Below are positions 35,735 to 45,959 of a stretch of 64,000 nt of DNA, piece after piece. The stretch lies in NCBI RefSeq assembly GCF_029227915.1, contig NC_079888.1, positions 18,826,001-18,890,000 of the forward strand, read 5' to 3'. Position 1 is the stretch's first letter. Every line of letters begins with the position of its first letter. The notes beneath the pieces were generated by a model. It saw only the letters and a list, made by a program, of their open reading frames with translations, was not told where the DNA came from and ran no database searches. This DNA is from Hydractinia symbiolongicarpus (taxonomy: Eukaryota > Cnidaria > Hydrozoa > Anthoathecata > Hydractiniidae). The translations under genes were made by a program, and so were the position numbers.

Positions 35735-36152
35735 GCAAGGGGGTTTGACTGTACCAGGTCCTATCTTTGGAGAGTGACGACTCCACTTCTTACCCAAGTC
35801 ACACAAGATTGTACAGAGTAGGACAGATGAAAAGTTATGGATGAAAGAAATGTCTATTTCCTGCTGAAGACTGTTCGCAGACCTCTTATGAGGTGACTCA
35901 GCTAGACATTTTGGCTACCTTGGTTCAGGAATATGAGTCGAAACCCTTGTACCCTTTACAGAAGTCCTGTCCTACTCTCTCTTTCTGTGTTTTTGTTTAA
36001 TTTCTGTGCCAATTACCTCCTTGGAAAAAGGAAGAATTGTGTTCCTTTATATGAGCATATATTTTAGAGGAGCAAAACCTCTAGAATTTGAATTTTAAGA
36101 CTTAACTGGTCGAGTTTATCATTGTGCGTGCACTTTGTAATTTTCATTCTTA
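35735..36152 (-). repeat. right copy of the ~415-bp inverted repeat pair
   Basis: This is the reverse complement of 29564-29977 with scattered substitutions and small indels. The two copies bound about 6.6 kb that contains a transposase pseudogene and the USP exon. Confidence 0.85.
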
Positions 36153-36680
36153 TTAGGATCGGGAAAGAATAACAAAATATTTCCAGTTAAGTTTTTTAAA
36201 AAATTATTTGCACAGTATTATATACAGTGACATAAGGCTGAATTTCTTGCTACATTCTACCTCACTATAAATTGGATTATATTTATACTTTTTTGCATGC
36301 ACAATTGATACTTTCAAAATGTTTAAATTGCAGTCTGTGAAGCATTTAAAATAAAACTTTATAAATATTTATTTAAAAAAAGGATGAGACAAAATAACAC
36401 TCTTTTCAGACACAGGCATAAAAATGTAAAAGTATATATCATACAACATAAAAATATAAAAAAAATCAGGCCAATGATTACTTTAAAAATATAAAGCTGC
36501 AGGTCTACTGTAGACATGCAACTTTAATATTTTTTAATGAACTTTATAGGTTAAAAAATTTAAAGGTATAATCTATAAAATCTGCAAAAACAAAATCTAT
36601 AGATATATGCGTCAGTTCATGTTAATGGTGGCAAGTTTTTCCGCAACTTTAAGTCAAAAAACCTTGTGGTTTACTGGTTG
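36153..36680. other. AT-rich, no gene; 5' flank of the LINE
   Basis: No motif is seen. The LINE 5' end may lie near 36600, but there is no clear boundary. Confidence 0.4.
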
Positions 36681-36682
36681 TA

Positions 36683-37708
36683 ATGTATCAGAAAGACTTT
36701 TCCTTTAATCATTTCACAATCAAAATGGCAGCACAGAAAGCAGCAGCGTTTGTGGCTGCTCTATTATTTGTTGTATTATTGCTGCAAAAACGTTTTTACT
36801 TATGCTCAAATGAAAACTATTCGCTTTATTTTAAAAGTGGTATGGATATTGTCGAGAGTAGTGGTATTTGTAACATTGAATCGTGCTTTTTTACAAGTCT
36901 TAACAAAACGCGAGTATATTTCTCTAGACGAAGCAGATGGTTGTTTGTGTTGTTGCTTTTAAGCGGTGATGTTGAAAAGTGTCCTGGACCTAATGCCACA
37001 GATGAAATCCGTGAATTTACTAATGCAAAGGGCATGAATATGTTTCACCTGAACGTTAGAGGTCTATGGGCAAATTTTGCTGAGATTTCGAACATTGTTA
37101 TAAACAACAGAAAAATCGACATTTTTTCTCTTACGGAAATACATACGGGAGATGAACCGGAGGACATGTTTGCAATTAATGGATACACATTTATACACAA
37201 ATCTCGTAAATTTGGAAAAGGAGGCGGAGTAGCATTTTATGTTGCTGATCATGTTATTTATAAAAGGCGACACGATCTAGAAATAAATGAAATTGAAGGT
37301 ATTTGGTTAGAAATATGTCCAAAAAATGCGAAATCGTATTTACTTTCCGTAATTTATAGACCCCCGGATAATTCAAAGTATCTTAATAAAGATTTTTCAT
37401 CTCTTCTATCTGATGTACTGTCATTAACATTAGACGGTATCAAAGAAGTTATAATCTTAGGGGACCTTAATGTCGAATTTCTGAAAAAAAAAGATCATGT
37501 TGGGATTAAAACAGCTTTAACGTTACACGGTTTTAAACAAGTCATTAAATCACCAACCCGAATAGCGGAAACGTCACAAACTCTTATCGACATTATCGCT
37601 ACAACTATTTGCACAGTTATAGCAGATACCAAAGTCATCCCCATTTCTTTTAGTGACCATGACCTTATATGTTGTATTAGAAAACAACATCACACCCGTT
37701 TTCGTTAG
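36683..37708 (+). pseudogene. LINE apurinic-like endonuclease ORF with 2A-like leader
   Basis: The first 95 residues hold two hydrophobic stretches (AAAFVAALLFVVLLL and WLFVLLLLSG) that could act as signal or membrane anchors. DVEKCPGP follows at residues 96-103. The exonuclease-endonuclease-phosphatase fold begins at about residue 117: HLNVRG (Asn), SLTEIHT (catalytic Glu), GGVAFYV, VIYRPPDN, ILGDLN (Asp/Asn) and FSDHDL (catalytic Asp-His). These are the standard active-site residues of LINE endonucleases, which nick target DNA for reverse transcription. The frame ends early because of one extra T near 37705; the next segment continues in another frame. Confidence 0.8.
36968..36991 (+). other. 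2A-like ribosome-skipping motif variant (DVEKCPGP)
   Basis: The motif follows a leucine-rich run, as in many CR1/L2-type LINE leaders. The consensus is D-V/I-E-x-N-P-G-P; here Cys replaces Asn. Skipping would separate the hydrophobic leader from the endonuclease. Activity of the Cys form is uncertain. Confidence 0.55.
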
Positions 37709-39498
37709 CAAAACAATAAATTGTCGAAACTATCGAAATTATGACAAAGATAAATTTTGTCAAACACTTTCATCACAGAATTTTCAAGATATTTATAATT
37801 TAACGAACGTCAATAGAGCATGGTCTTTGTTAAAGGGAATTATATATCGCACCTACGATTCCATGGCTCCATTAATTCGTAAAAAAGTTCGCGGTAAGCC
37901 ATGTGATTGGATGACTGTTGATCTCAAGAAGGAGATGAACTCACGCGACAATTTGTTACGAAAATCGCGTAAAACCAAATCAGAAGCAGATATCACCGCT
38001 TATAAAAAAAATAAGAAACAAGGTTAATAATAAAGTTTGTAAAGCAAAGAATACGTATCAGCGACAGTTATTTGAGGAGAACACCGGAAATCCAGAATCC
38101 TTCTGGCGGTCGATAAAAAAAGTATTTCCACTTAGATCGAACTCTCAAGTGAATACTACTATACAAATCGACGAGAAACTGGTAACCGATCAACATTCTA
38201 TTGCTAATGCGTTTTGTAGATTTTTTTCTAATGTTGTAAATTCACTTAAAGATCTGCTTTTGTGTTGACAAACTCCGTCTGGAAATATCATAAAGAAATA
38301 CCGAGTAAATCTAACCCAAAATTTCGACTTAAACCAATCACTGTTAATGAAACCATAAAACATCTACAATCATTAAAACGTAAAAGGTCTGTTGGGCTAG
38401 ATGATGTACCATCCTGGTTACTCAAAGACTGCATGGAGGTAATCGCTTCACCACTGACATATATTATTAACATGTCTTTTGAAACTTCAACTTTTCCAAG
38501 TGACTGGAAACGCACCAAAGTGTTACCACTTTTCAAATCTGGAGCAAAGTCATCTGTTAATAACTATAGACCAATATCTGTTATTCCAGCTATATCCAAG
38601 GTGATTGAAAAAGTTGTGCGTGAACAATTGACTGCATATCTGGAAAGTAACAATTTAATAAACAACAACCAGTTCGGTTTCAGGCCTCGTCGCTCAACTG
38701 AACTGGCTGCAACAATCTTTATCGACACTGTGAAATTGAAGGTTAACGATGGCAAAATGGTCGGTGCCGTATTTTTAGACCTCACAAAAGCATTTGACAT
38801 GTTAAGTCATGGTAAACTACTGTCAAAATTAAGCAGTTTTGGAATTGTTGGAGACGAACACGAGTGGTTCACAGACTATTTGTTTGGTAGATTTCAGCAA
38901 GTTCAATACAAAAATTCTTTGTCTGATGAACATCCAGTCAATAGTGGAGTACCACAAGGGTCAATTTTGGGCCCACTACTATTTATTATGTTTTTCAATG
39001 ATCTTTGTACCGTAGTGAAACACTCTGAAGTAGTCAAATATGCAGACGATACTTTTTTTTTTTGTTGCTGGTAAGGACTTAGAGATCATAGAAACCCGTC
39101 TTTCATCCGACATGAATTGTGTACTTGCATGGTGTTTGGAAAATGAATTAATTTTAAATCTCGGAGCAGGAAAAACTGAAGCAATGTTATTTGGTTCGAA
39201 AAATAACCTCTCTAAACAAAACAGCTCATTAAACGTAACTTACGGCTACCAAACTGTGAGGGTAACATCCACGTATAAATATCTTGGTGTACTTATCGAA
39301 CCATCATTGAATTTGAGCAGCAACTTTGATTTAACGTATCAAAAAGCTTCCGGTAGATTACGTTTACTATATCGCATTCGACCGCTGATTACAGGTAAAG
39401 CTGCATTGGCAATTTTTCAAACAATGATTCAACCAGTATTAACATATTGCGGATTTGTTCACCTTAAGAATTCTCAGACACAACTACTCAAACTCTAA
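37653..39498 (+). pseudogene. LINE reverse transcriptase segment
   Basis: Frame pieces 37653-38027, about 38020-38260, 38262-39074 and 39040-39498 together cover the linker and RT. Visible motifs: PLTYIINMSFETSTFPSDWK and PLFKSGAKSSVNNYRPISV (RT entry), QFGFRPRRST, VFLDLTKAFDML (motif A), SGVPQGSILGPLLF (motif B) and KYADDT (motif C), then NLGAGKTEAMLFGS. The run of T at 39050-39061 right after YADD shifts the frame. Catalytic aspartates are intact. Confidence 0.8.
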
Positions 39499-39540
39499 TC
39501 TTTACATAGACGAGCAACTTCAATTATTGGAAATCAATTC

Positions 39541-39840
39541 TTGACACCACCTGATACTGTCAATATGATAGAAATGCGAGCTTGTAATTTCATTCGCCGT
39601 TGCTTGGACAACGATGTGTGTGAAAATTTTAAAAATTACTTCACAAAAACAAACCACACAAGAAACACACGTAACAACAGAAATAGCTTGAAATTACCTA
39701 ATCTTCGTTTGGAATATGCTCGTGGATCTTTCTGTTACACTGGAGCACATATTTACAATACACTCCCGTTGGACATTAGAAAATGTGAATCATACAATAT
39801 TTTTAAGTCGCAACTGAGAGAATATTATCTGCGTATTTAG
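39541..39840 (+). pseudogene. LINE C-terminal domain
   Basis: This 99-codon frame (RACNFIRRCL ... NRNSLKLPNLRLEYARGSFC ... IYNTLPLDIR) matches the conserved C-terminal region after the RT of CR1/L2-type elements. It is separated from the RT by a stop near 39498. It ends at TAG 39840 and the 3' UTR follows. Confidence 0.7.
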
Positions 39841-40117
39841 TCCTTTTTATGGCTTTTTGTTTGTTTTTTGTTTTTCGTCTTGATCAACTCATTTTCTAGT
39901 GTGGTATTTTGATTTTTAGCCTTTTGTCTGTGTGTTTTTTGCGGTTTATATATTTTATACTCACCGTTTTTATTGTACATTTACATTTTCTTGTTTTATT
40001 GTTACTAATATTTTTTTTATCCTATTTATTCCAAGGACCCATGTTGATAACAGACTTTATAATGTCTGAAATGGCCATCCTTGTAAAACATTCGTGAAAT
40101 AAATAAAAAAAAAATAT

Positions 40118-41125
40118 ATATACAAGTTCGTCTTTTATATTTCCAGTTAGGATCTCCATTAAATTTGTCCTTTTTTTGACTCTAAAAAAATATATAATTG
40201 ATCAAATAAGCAATCCAAAAATGAAGTTATAGTTTAATGTTTAACCAGTCACATGCGGGTAAAACAGACAAAAATCATTTGTCAACAACTATAGAATGGG
40301 TCTATTCATAAATGCGTACACTATAAATTGTCAATCTTATACTCAATTGTATGCTTTGCTTTGGACTTACCCCTTTCCCGAGTTACAGATCATCCCTCCT
40401 CGAAAAATCAACTTAAAGTTATAACACGTTACTTGAAAAAAGGACAATTGGTAACTGTGTCAGGTCTTAAGGTGTTAAAGTTGAAAAAACCACGCACTTT
40501 TTGCAGAAAAGATACCTAAAAAAAAAACAGCAATATTTTTTTAAAGCGTATGTAGATAAGTAAGCCCTTCGAAGACCCCCTTCCCCTTGTACACTTTAAT
40601 ACGCTTTTAGGCTACTTCTCCGCCTCCTTTTTTGAGCATGCTAGCTACATTACTTTCTGTGAACGAACCCATAAACCTTTGTTGCTGCAAAGCTAAATGG
40701 ACGTTTGTCATGGTGGGTGGGTGGTTTCGTGAAGAACTTCAGGAGCAACTGTAGAATTTGTGATGAAAAAACTTGGTTATCATATAAAAGCTGCAAACGC
40801 AAATACGTACTTCTAGTTACACACAAAGAATGAGAATTCCCAAGTGGACTCAGTGAGTAAGTGTGTAACTGTGTTGCACTTTATATTTTATTAAATTTTG
40901 TTGTGTACGTTTTCTGAAGTTTAGCCGAACGTCAATTGGACGTTTGGAAAAATGCGAGTGCTCTCTCTTTCCCAAATCCAAACTTTGCACATCTAAATTT
41001 CAGGGGTGACTACTTTACAGGACTTTACAGAACTTTACATCAAGAAAAACAATTAAAATACTCCAGCTACTTACATTACATAGAAATATAGCTAGTTACT
41101 TCCAGGGTGCAGGCTTTTTAAGCAG
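40118..41125. other. no gene recognised
   Basis: A+T-rich sequence without recognisable motifs. The short frame at 40328-40519 lacks any family signature. Confidence 0.45.
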
Positions 41126-41129
41126 AGCG

Positions 41130-41700
41130 GTTTTGTTCTACCGCGGCTGTTTCTGTCACAAGCAGTCTACCGTGAACCTAGAGTTTGCTCACTCTTCACT
41201 CTCTTATAGAGTAATCATAAGAGGCATAACAAGGGGGTTCGACTATCCTGCTGTGCCCATAGTTATTCTTGTAAGAAGCTCTGCAAGCAGGTGTGAAATT
41301 TCTCTTTCATGTCTTCGTGGTTTTACGCCCACGCATATCACCCCAGTAACTTCAGGCTGGTCCTAAGCATCAATCACCTGTGTAAGGCTGAGTGTTGGGA
41401 TCCCGTAACACGTGTAAAGCTACAGCCAGGTTCACAAGTCCAGCCTTTTTATATTTTTTATTTATTTATTTATTTGTATATATATACGTTTTATGTGTTT
41501 TTTTTGTTTTGTTGTTGCAATATTTGTATTGTCCAGAGGGTTGCTTTTTCAGTTAACTTGGTTGTACAGATCATCCTTGTAAAAGGGAGATCTTGCTTTT
41601 CATAAAGATCTTTAGAGGGTTTAACCTCTACCACTTAAAATAAGAGTCATTAGACTAGTCGAATCGCTACAGCTTGCTGTTTTGTTATGTCATAATCAAA
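41130..41700 (-). repeat. second copy of the 33590-34260 repeat
   Basis: It matches the 33.6-kb copy from TACCGCGGCTGTTTCTGTCA to GCTTGCTGTTTTGTTAT, with an internal deletion and a TATTTATTTATTTATT run in the right half. Immediately after it stops, Polinton polymerase sequence begins. Confidence 0.85.
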
Positions 41701-41701
41701 A

Positions 41702-42004
41702 ACAGGTATCAGCGACAGGGACAGGGAATACGCAAGAAAGGTATGGAATGTCATTACGCCAGAGGGTGAAAACGTCACCATGGGGAACTACCATGACATC
41801 TACCTGACCATAGACGTCCTGCTATTAGCCGACGTCTTCGAGACATTTCGAGGCGTGTGCTTGACGAACTACAAGCTTGATCCTGCACACTTCTACAGCG
41901 CACCTGGCTTGGCATGGAAGGCACCACTCAAGTATACCGGAATCAAGCTAAGGTTCCTTACAGACCCCGACATCCTATTGATGTACGAGAAGGGCATAAG
42001 ATGA
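41702..42004 (+). pseudogene. Polinton/Maverick protein-primed DNA polymerase B fragment
   Basis: The frame reads ISDRDREYARKVWNVI, then GNYHDIYLTIDVLLLADVFE, then KLDPAHFYSAPGLAWKAPLK and DPDILLMYEKGIR. These are the hallmark YHDLYL-DVLLLADVFE and PGLAW motifs of Polinton pPolB, which replicates the element's linear DNA. About 100 residues remain; the N-terminus is cut by the repeat junction at 41700 and the frame ends at TGA 42004. Confidence 0.85.
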
Positions 42005-42074
42005 GGTATTACGCATCAGTAAGCGAGAGCAAACAATAGATTCAAAATGCATAACACGTGGGTACGATTCTGCG

Positions 42075-42303
42075 AGCATGGTTTGCTTGGCATAAGCGTT
42101 ATCACGACTGGGCTTGGAATCGGGCCCATTGCCTTAGGTATGGGAGTTCCTTTGGCCATTGCCATGGAGGGACTCCCGATTGCAGCCGGATAAGCCAAGC
42201 CGGTCAAGAAACATGGATGTATAAGGCTACTTGCGGAAAGTAAATTAAACTCTATCGTTGACCTGATGAGCAAGGCAATGGAGAATGGTGTAATCAGTGA
42301 CTA
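42075..42303 (+). pseudogene. Polinton-associated hydrophobic protein, broken
   Basis: The frame HGLLGISVITTGLGIG, then a Gly/Ala/Pro-rich hydrophobic stretch, reaches TAA at about 42190. The same frame continues with KKHGCIRLLAESKLNSIVDL and KAMENGVISDYE before a second stop. A membrane-like N-half followed by a LAESKLN helix is a recurring small protein in cnidarian Polinton-type elements (from memory of the pattern). The role is unknown, perhaps virion or membrane related. Two stops make it defective. Confidence 0.45.
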
Positions 42304-42324
42304 TGAGTAAGCCTGATCTCTCGA

Positions 42325-42507
42325 GTGAAGGAAAAGTATATGCTATTGAAGGAACAGATGCGGCAGCGGTTTAATAGGATCGTGAATAGCATCAACGAAC
42401 AAGAGCGTGCCCAGCTAGTTGCGAAAGGCCGAGAGGAGGGAAGGCAAGAGGGAAAAGATGAAAATTTAAAAACACTACAATCTGTACAGTATGCAAGCAC
42501 TATGTAG
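42325..42507 (+). CDS. charged helical ORF, 60 aa, Polinton-associated
   Basis: MKEKYMLLKEQMRQRFN followed by EQERAQLVAKGREEGRQEG is strongly helical and charged. It looks like the C-terminal continuation of the preceding hydrophobic protein after a frameshift, since helical KGREEG tails follow LAESKLN segments in such proteins. An independent function is doubtful. Confidence 0.4.
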   Translation: MKEKYMLLKEQMRQRFNRIVNSINEQERAQLVAKGREEGRQEGKDENLKTLQSVQYASTM

Positions 42508-42539
42508 ACACACCTCCTGTTTACAGCCCTTAATTTAGT

Positions 42540-43127
42540 ATATTTTATAGGCCATACAAGACCTATAAAATATGTGGGTTTTTTTAATACTTACCCAACA
42601 ACCATTCCTTTTTAAAGTCTTTATACCGGCATTCTGTGATGTGTACCTGGGGGAAGTGGCTTTTGCCTTGCACATACACCGATGAAATAGCCATGATGGC
42701 ACTGGCTTGGCAGGGCTCATCATGGGGTACCGGTATACTATAGAATTTAGTCGTCGTTGCATCCTTGTAGTATTTAAGCTTGGTGTTCTTATAACGTCCT
42801 TTTTCACGGGCCCCGTCGTCAATTGCTCGGAAATCAACTCCTCAATCTTGGACCAGATTTCGTGATACTAATTGCCGGTACTGCATTGACGTTGTACCGG
42901 ATGACCCCATGTGGGGAGTAGATTTTTGGTGTTTTTATCCTGAGGGCTACCACAAGGTCCCGTGTATGGTACCCTACTATATACCGTTGATCCTTACCCC
43001 CATTAGCAGGAGTAGGATTCGACACTGTCAGGTAGTCCGCGTTGATATCGTTCACATCTGTTAATGTAGCAGGAAATGAGTAGAATAATTTAGGTGCACC
43101 TGTCGTGCGCATCGAGTACCCCTTCAC
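42540..43127 (-). pseudogene. Polinton-segment structural-type ORF, frameshifted
   Basis: From 43127 down the frame has GAPKLFYSFPATLTDVNDIN, TVSNPTPANGG and RYIVGYHTRDLVVALRIKTP. After a break near 42850 another frame resumes with KDATTTKFYSIPVPHDEP and HITECRYKDFKKEWLLG. The beta-rich composition and position among Polinton genes suggest a minor structural protein, but I cannot assign it. The frame change makes this copy defective. Confidence 0.4.
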
Positions 43128-43151
43128 AGTCGTTACAATGCTCCATTTTTA

Positions 43152-43286
43152 TTATGATTCTAAGGCATTAAGGCGATCCCATAGGTCTTGAATCCTCTGC
43201 TTATTATACTTCTCCCTCTCTGATTCTTCTACCATGGCCAACGCCATTAGCGGCAGGGAAATACCAATACCGGCTATAAATGTCAT
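43152..43286 (-). CDS. 44-aa single-pass membrane microprotein, Polinton segment
   Basis: Starting ATG 43286, the peptide has a hydrophobic N-half (FIAGIGISLPLMALAM) followed by a charged helix (ESEREKYNKQRIQDLWDRLN). It ends at TAA 43152. Small membrane proteins of this plan are common in Polinton-type and adenovirus-like elements. It lies between the repeat protein and the structural-type ORF on the same strand, with about 55 and 25 bp spacing, which supports reality. The function is unknown. Confidence 0.45.
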   Translation of the reverse strand: MTFIAGIGISLPLMALAMVEESEREKYNKQRIQDLWDRLNALES

Positions 43287-43341
43287 GAATACCACAGTAC
43301 CAAAGCTATTGAATTTTTATTGACAGTTAATACACATTTTA

Positions 43342-43589
43342 TTAGTAATTGTCTTGCGTCCCGAGCTGGCCTGGTATATCCCTTAGTGTGTAGGGATCTC
43401 TTTCAACAGCTTTATTGCACATGTCATGTGTCATGAATTGATCCGGCACATGCTTAGCAGCCAGGTAATTTTTTTCAAAGGCCTTGTTACACATGCCCTG
43501 CGTCTTGAACTTGTCAGGGCATACTCGAGCACCCAGGGCTGCTTTTCAACAGCATTGTTGCACATGTCTTGCGTTTTGAAACAACTCAT
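43342..43589 (-). pseudogene. MCNKAVE-repeat protein (DUF4116-like)
   Basis: Reading down from ATG 43589, units of about 25 residues recur: FKTQDMCNNAVEKQPW, FKTQGMCNKAFEKNYL and FMTHDMCNKAVERDPY, each followed by a V-P-D/G-Q/K-F-like phrase. One missing base near 43525 breaks the frame. Such short helical repeats occur in proteins linked to Polintons and giant-virus-like elements (DUF4116 by resemblance). It is a relic with three units. Confidence 0.5.
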
Positions 43590-43599
43590 TTATTATAGT

Positions 43600-44485
43600 A
43601 TTTCAACAAGGTCCGAGGATTGCCGAGGTTTACTGCGCATGCGTTGATTTTTGATGAATATCAGGGAATTCCCTCTGCGATAAAAATTTTGGACTCATTT
43701 GCTGCATTTTATGATTATTAGGGACTTAACCCTACTCATTAGGGACTTTACCCCTTAAATTATATAGGTAGGCACTACATGGTACTGGATGGTACATGAT
43801 ATTCATGGGCTTGCTGTGACGTCACTGCGTTTGCGCACGCAACTGCGCCAGAATGAAAATTTACCTATCTCGTTGCTTTGGCTTTGCACGCTCGTTATTA
43901 ATCCTATTACGTGCCACAGAAAAGTTGGCAGTTTGGTTATTTTTGTTCAAAAACAATGCCATTCCTTGACGAGCTATAAGAAAATAATTTCGCATAGAGG
44001 AGAATGTCTTTGACCTTCTCTGAACATGTAAGGCATGGGCTTATTAACGGATTTATCCACATAGCAGAAAGCAATTTTAAGATCAAAAATAACTAATATT
44101 TAAACTGACTTTACTAATCAAATATTATCTCTGCATAGGAGAATCAAGTCATAACTTATCGTTCTTTATAAATTTACAAACGGAATCTTATGGTCAAATA
44201 ACTGGAGCGATTGTTTCAAAGCTGACACAACGTGATGACGATCTCGCTCACTTTTAATAGATGCGTGAATGTTTTAACTTTTTTAATGGCTTGCTTTGTC
44301 CACTCGGGGAAAATGCTGCTATTGGCATTCGGGCCTTACCTGTCGGAGTCAAGACCCTATCATTCTCTGACTGTTCTCTGCGAGGTTAAAACATAATTTT
44401 CTTGTTAGTTGGTTTTAATAATTCAGCGAAAAAAGCAAAAAAAAATCATTATTTGATTGAATTAAGATTAATTAAAAAATAAACT
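43600..44485. other. no gene; short direct repeat near 43715
   Basis: ATTAGGGACTTAACCCTACTC is followed by a second ATTAGGGACTTTACCCCT. This could mark an old end of the Polinton-like block. Nothing else is recognised. Confidence 0.4.
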
Positions 44486-44489
44486 GACC

Positions 44490-44910
44490 ATTCCGACTGC
44501 AAGTTTTTTTTCGACAAGACATCCTCTGACTCTTTTGCTTCACTCTCTACTCTACTATTTAATGCTGAAACACAATAAATTTTTTTGTAATAGTTTAGTT
44601 TGACAAGTACGCAAAAAGTACAGGGAAAAAATGAGATGTTTAACTTGCCAAAAATAAATAAATTGACTAACTCAAATTATCTTTCTGAATTTTTACAATC
44701 CAAAAACAGAGAAAAACCTTTTCGAGTCAAACTTTTTTTCGGCAAGACTTTCTTTGATTCCTCGGATTCACTCTCTCCTTTATTATTCAATGCTAAAACA
44801 TAATAAACTCTTTGTAACGGCTCTTTTCAAAAACGTTATCTAAAGTAATCTGGAGCAATATTGAAAACTGAGAAGTGAGTCTGACCAGTTCGAATCAATA
44901 CTTTTTTTCC
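44490..44910 (+). repeat. decayed tandem exon-like copies (~180-bp step)
   Basis: Three blocks at about 44507, 44735 and 44900 share a T7-8 tract ending in AAG or CAG, then sequence encoding S-D-S-x-S-x-S-x-LL-x-N-x-E-T. The first two run into stops; only the third keeps an exon-like structure with a donor. Confidence 0.45.
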
Positions 44911-44912
44911 AG

Positions 44913-45959
44913 CCTATTTTCTGACTCTTCTGAATCACCCTCTTCTCTGCTACCTAATACTGAAACAGATACATTACTTGTGGCGGTTCTCTTTAACAAT
45001 CACGCAGAAAGTGAAAGAAAAGAAAACAAACGAGGTAAGAATTTATTATTCTCAATAAAATTTTGATTTCCGCATTAAACCAAGCGAAATATAACTTATT
45101 TTTGCACTTTTTATATTACTTATTTCTACAAAAGCTTTTTATATTTAAAAGATAGAATTAGATTTAAGGCTCAGTTGTCTAAAGTTTCAAATTTTAAATA
45201 TAGCCAGTTGCTTAACAGCAGCCTATTTTTCGACATAAATTCCAGCCGCATTTTTTATTAACTCAGTTGCTTGTATTTATATAAAAATAATTTTCTACAT
45301 TTTGTGCATATAAAAAAGACCCACCTTCTGATTTCAACATTCTCTTTCTGACCTTTGAACAGGACTGGATTGGACTCAACGTTTTTGGAAGATTTTCATT
45401 TATTATTTTGTCCTGTTATCAAGTCCGCTATCAATCAACTGAAGGTACTTGCCAGTACTAGCCAACTGCCGTTTAGCATGTGGCACTTGGTAGATATTTT
45501 TGTTAACATCTCCGTTGTGGCCAAAGTGTTCCTGAAGACCCAGAGCGCCAATGAGTGAGGAAACTCTATGACGATTTAACCTTCCATTGATATGTACAGG
45601 AAGATTTGCTTTCTTGCAACAAACCATTAAAGCATGCCACCTAGAAACATGATTATCACTGCCATGTGTGGATGGAAAAACGTACTCGTTGCCTGGATCA
45701 ACATCACATTGCTCTCTGATATTTTTCTTACAGAAAGACAGGGACTTGACGGTCACCTTTTCCTTCTTGAAAAGTAATTTGATTCCCAATATTAATTTCT
45801 TCTCGATATTGCGTTCTCGTTACAGGTCCTATTCAAACACCATCGATTGCTTCTTTCTATCGATATAGAAATAGACGTGCAGGCTCGCCACCTCTGCGAC
45901 CGTTGCATAACGTGAGACGAGCACACACGGCATCTCGTAGAGTTACAAAAATTGACTAG
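44913..45959 (+). CDS. candidate two-exon gene 3' part, Ser/Arg-rich
   Basis: Exon 44913-45034 opens after TTTTTTTCCAG and ends at CGAG|GTAAGA. Exon 45826-45959 opens after CGTTACAG and ends at TAG. The phases join (G + GT). The protein reads LFSDSSESPSSLLPNTETDT ... NNHAESERKENKRG and then FYRYRNRRAGSPPLRPLHN ... RVTKID. I do not recognise the family; a low-complexity basic tail suggests nucleic-acid or chromatin association (weak). The 5' exons are not found, and the intron contains the antisense recombinase fragment. Confidence 0.35.
45403..45789 (-). pseudogene. tyrosine-recombinase-like protein, C-terminal fragment
   Basis: A 128-codon minus-strand frame contains GNEYVFPSTHGSDNHVSRWH, GRLNRHRVSSLIGALGL and EHFGHNGDVNKNIYQ. 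This gives R-H-x-R-like box II (RHR), a GH pair and the Tyr of IYQ, the C-terminal active-site layout of tyrosine recombinases as found in Crypton-like and related invertebrate families. Box I and the N-terminal half are missing. Unlike the large gene at 10-21 kb, the GH histidine is kept here, so the two belong to different lineages. Confidence 0.7.

Larger units (their letters stand above)
36683..40117 (+). mobile_element. CR1/L2-like LINE, nearly full length, frameshifted
   Basis: The order is leader with 2A-like motif, endonuclease, RT, C-terminal domain, 3' UTR, then an A-rich tail (AAATAAATAAAAAAAAAA at about 40098). Breaks occur at about 37705, 38010, 38250, 39055 and 39500, mostly in homopolymer runs. 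All domains are still readable. The element is therefore young or the breaks are partly sequencing errors. Confidence 0.85.

Noticed and set aside
43720-43760. Polinton terminal inverted repeat
   Set aside because: Two direct ATTAGGGACTT copies are present, but no inverted partner was found in the window.
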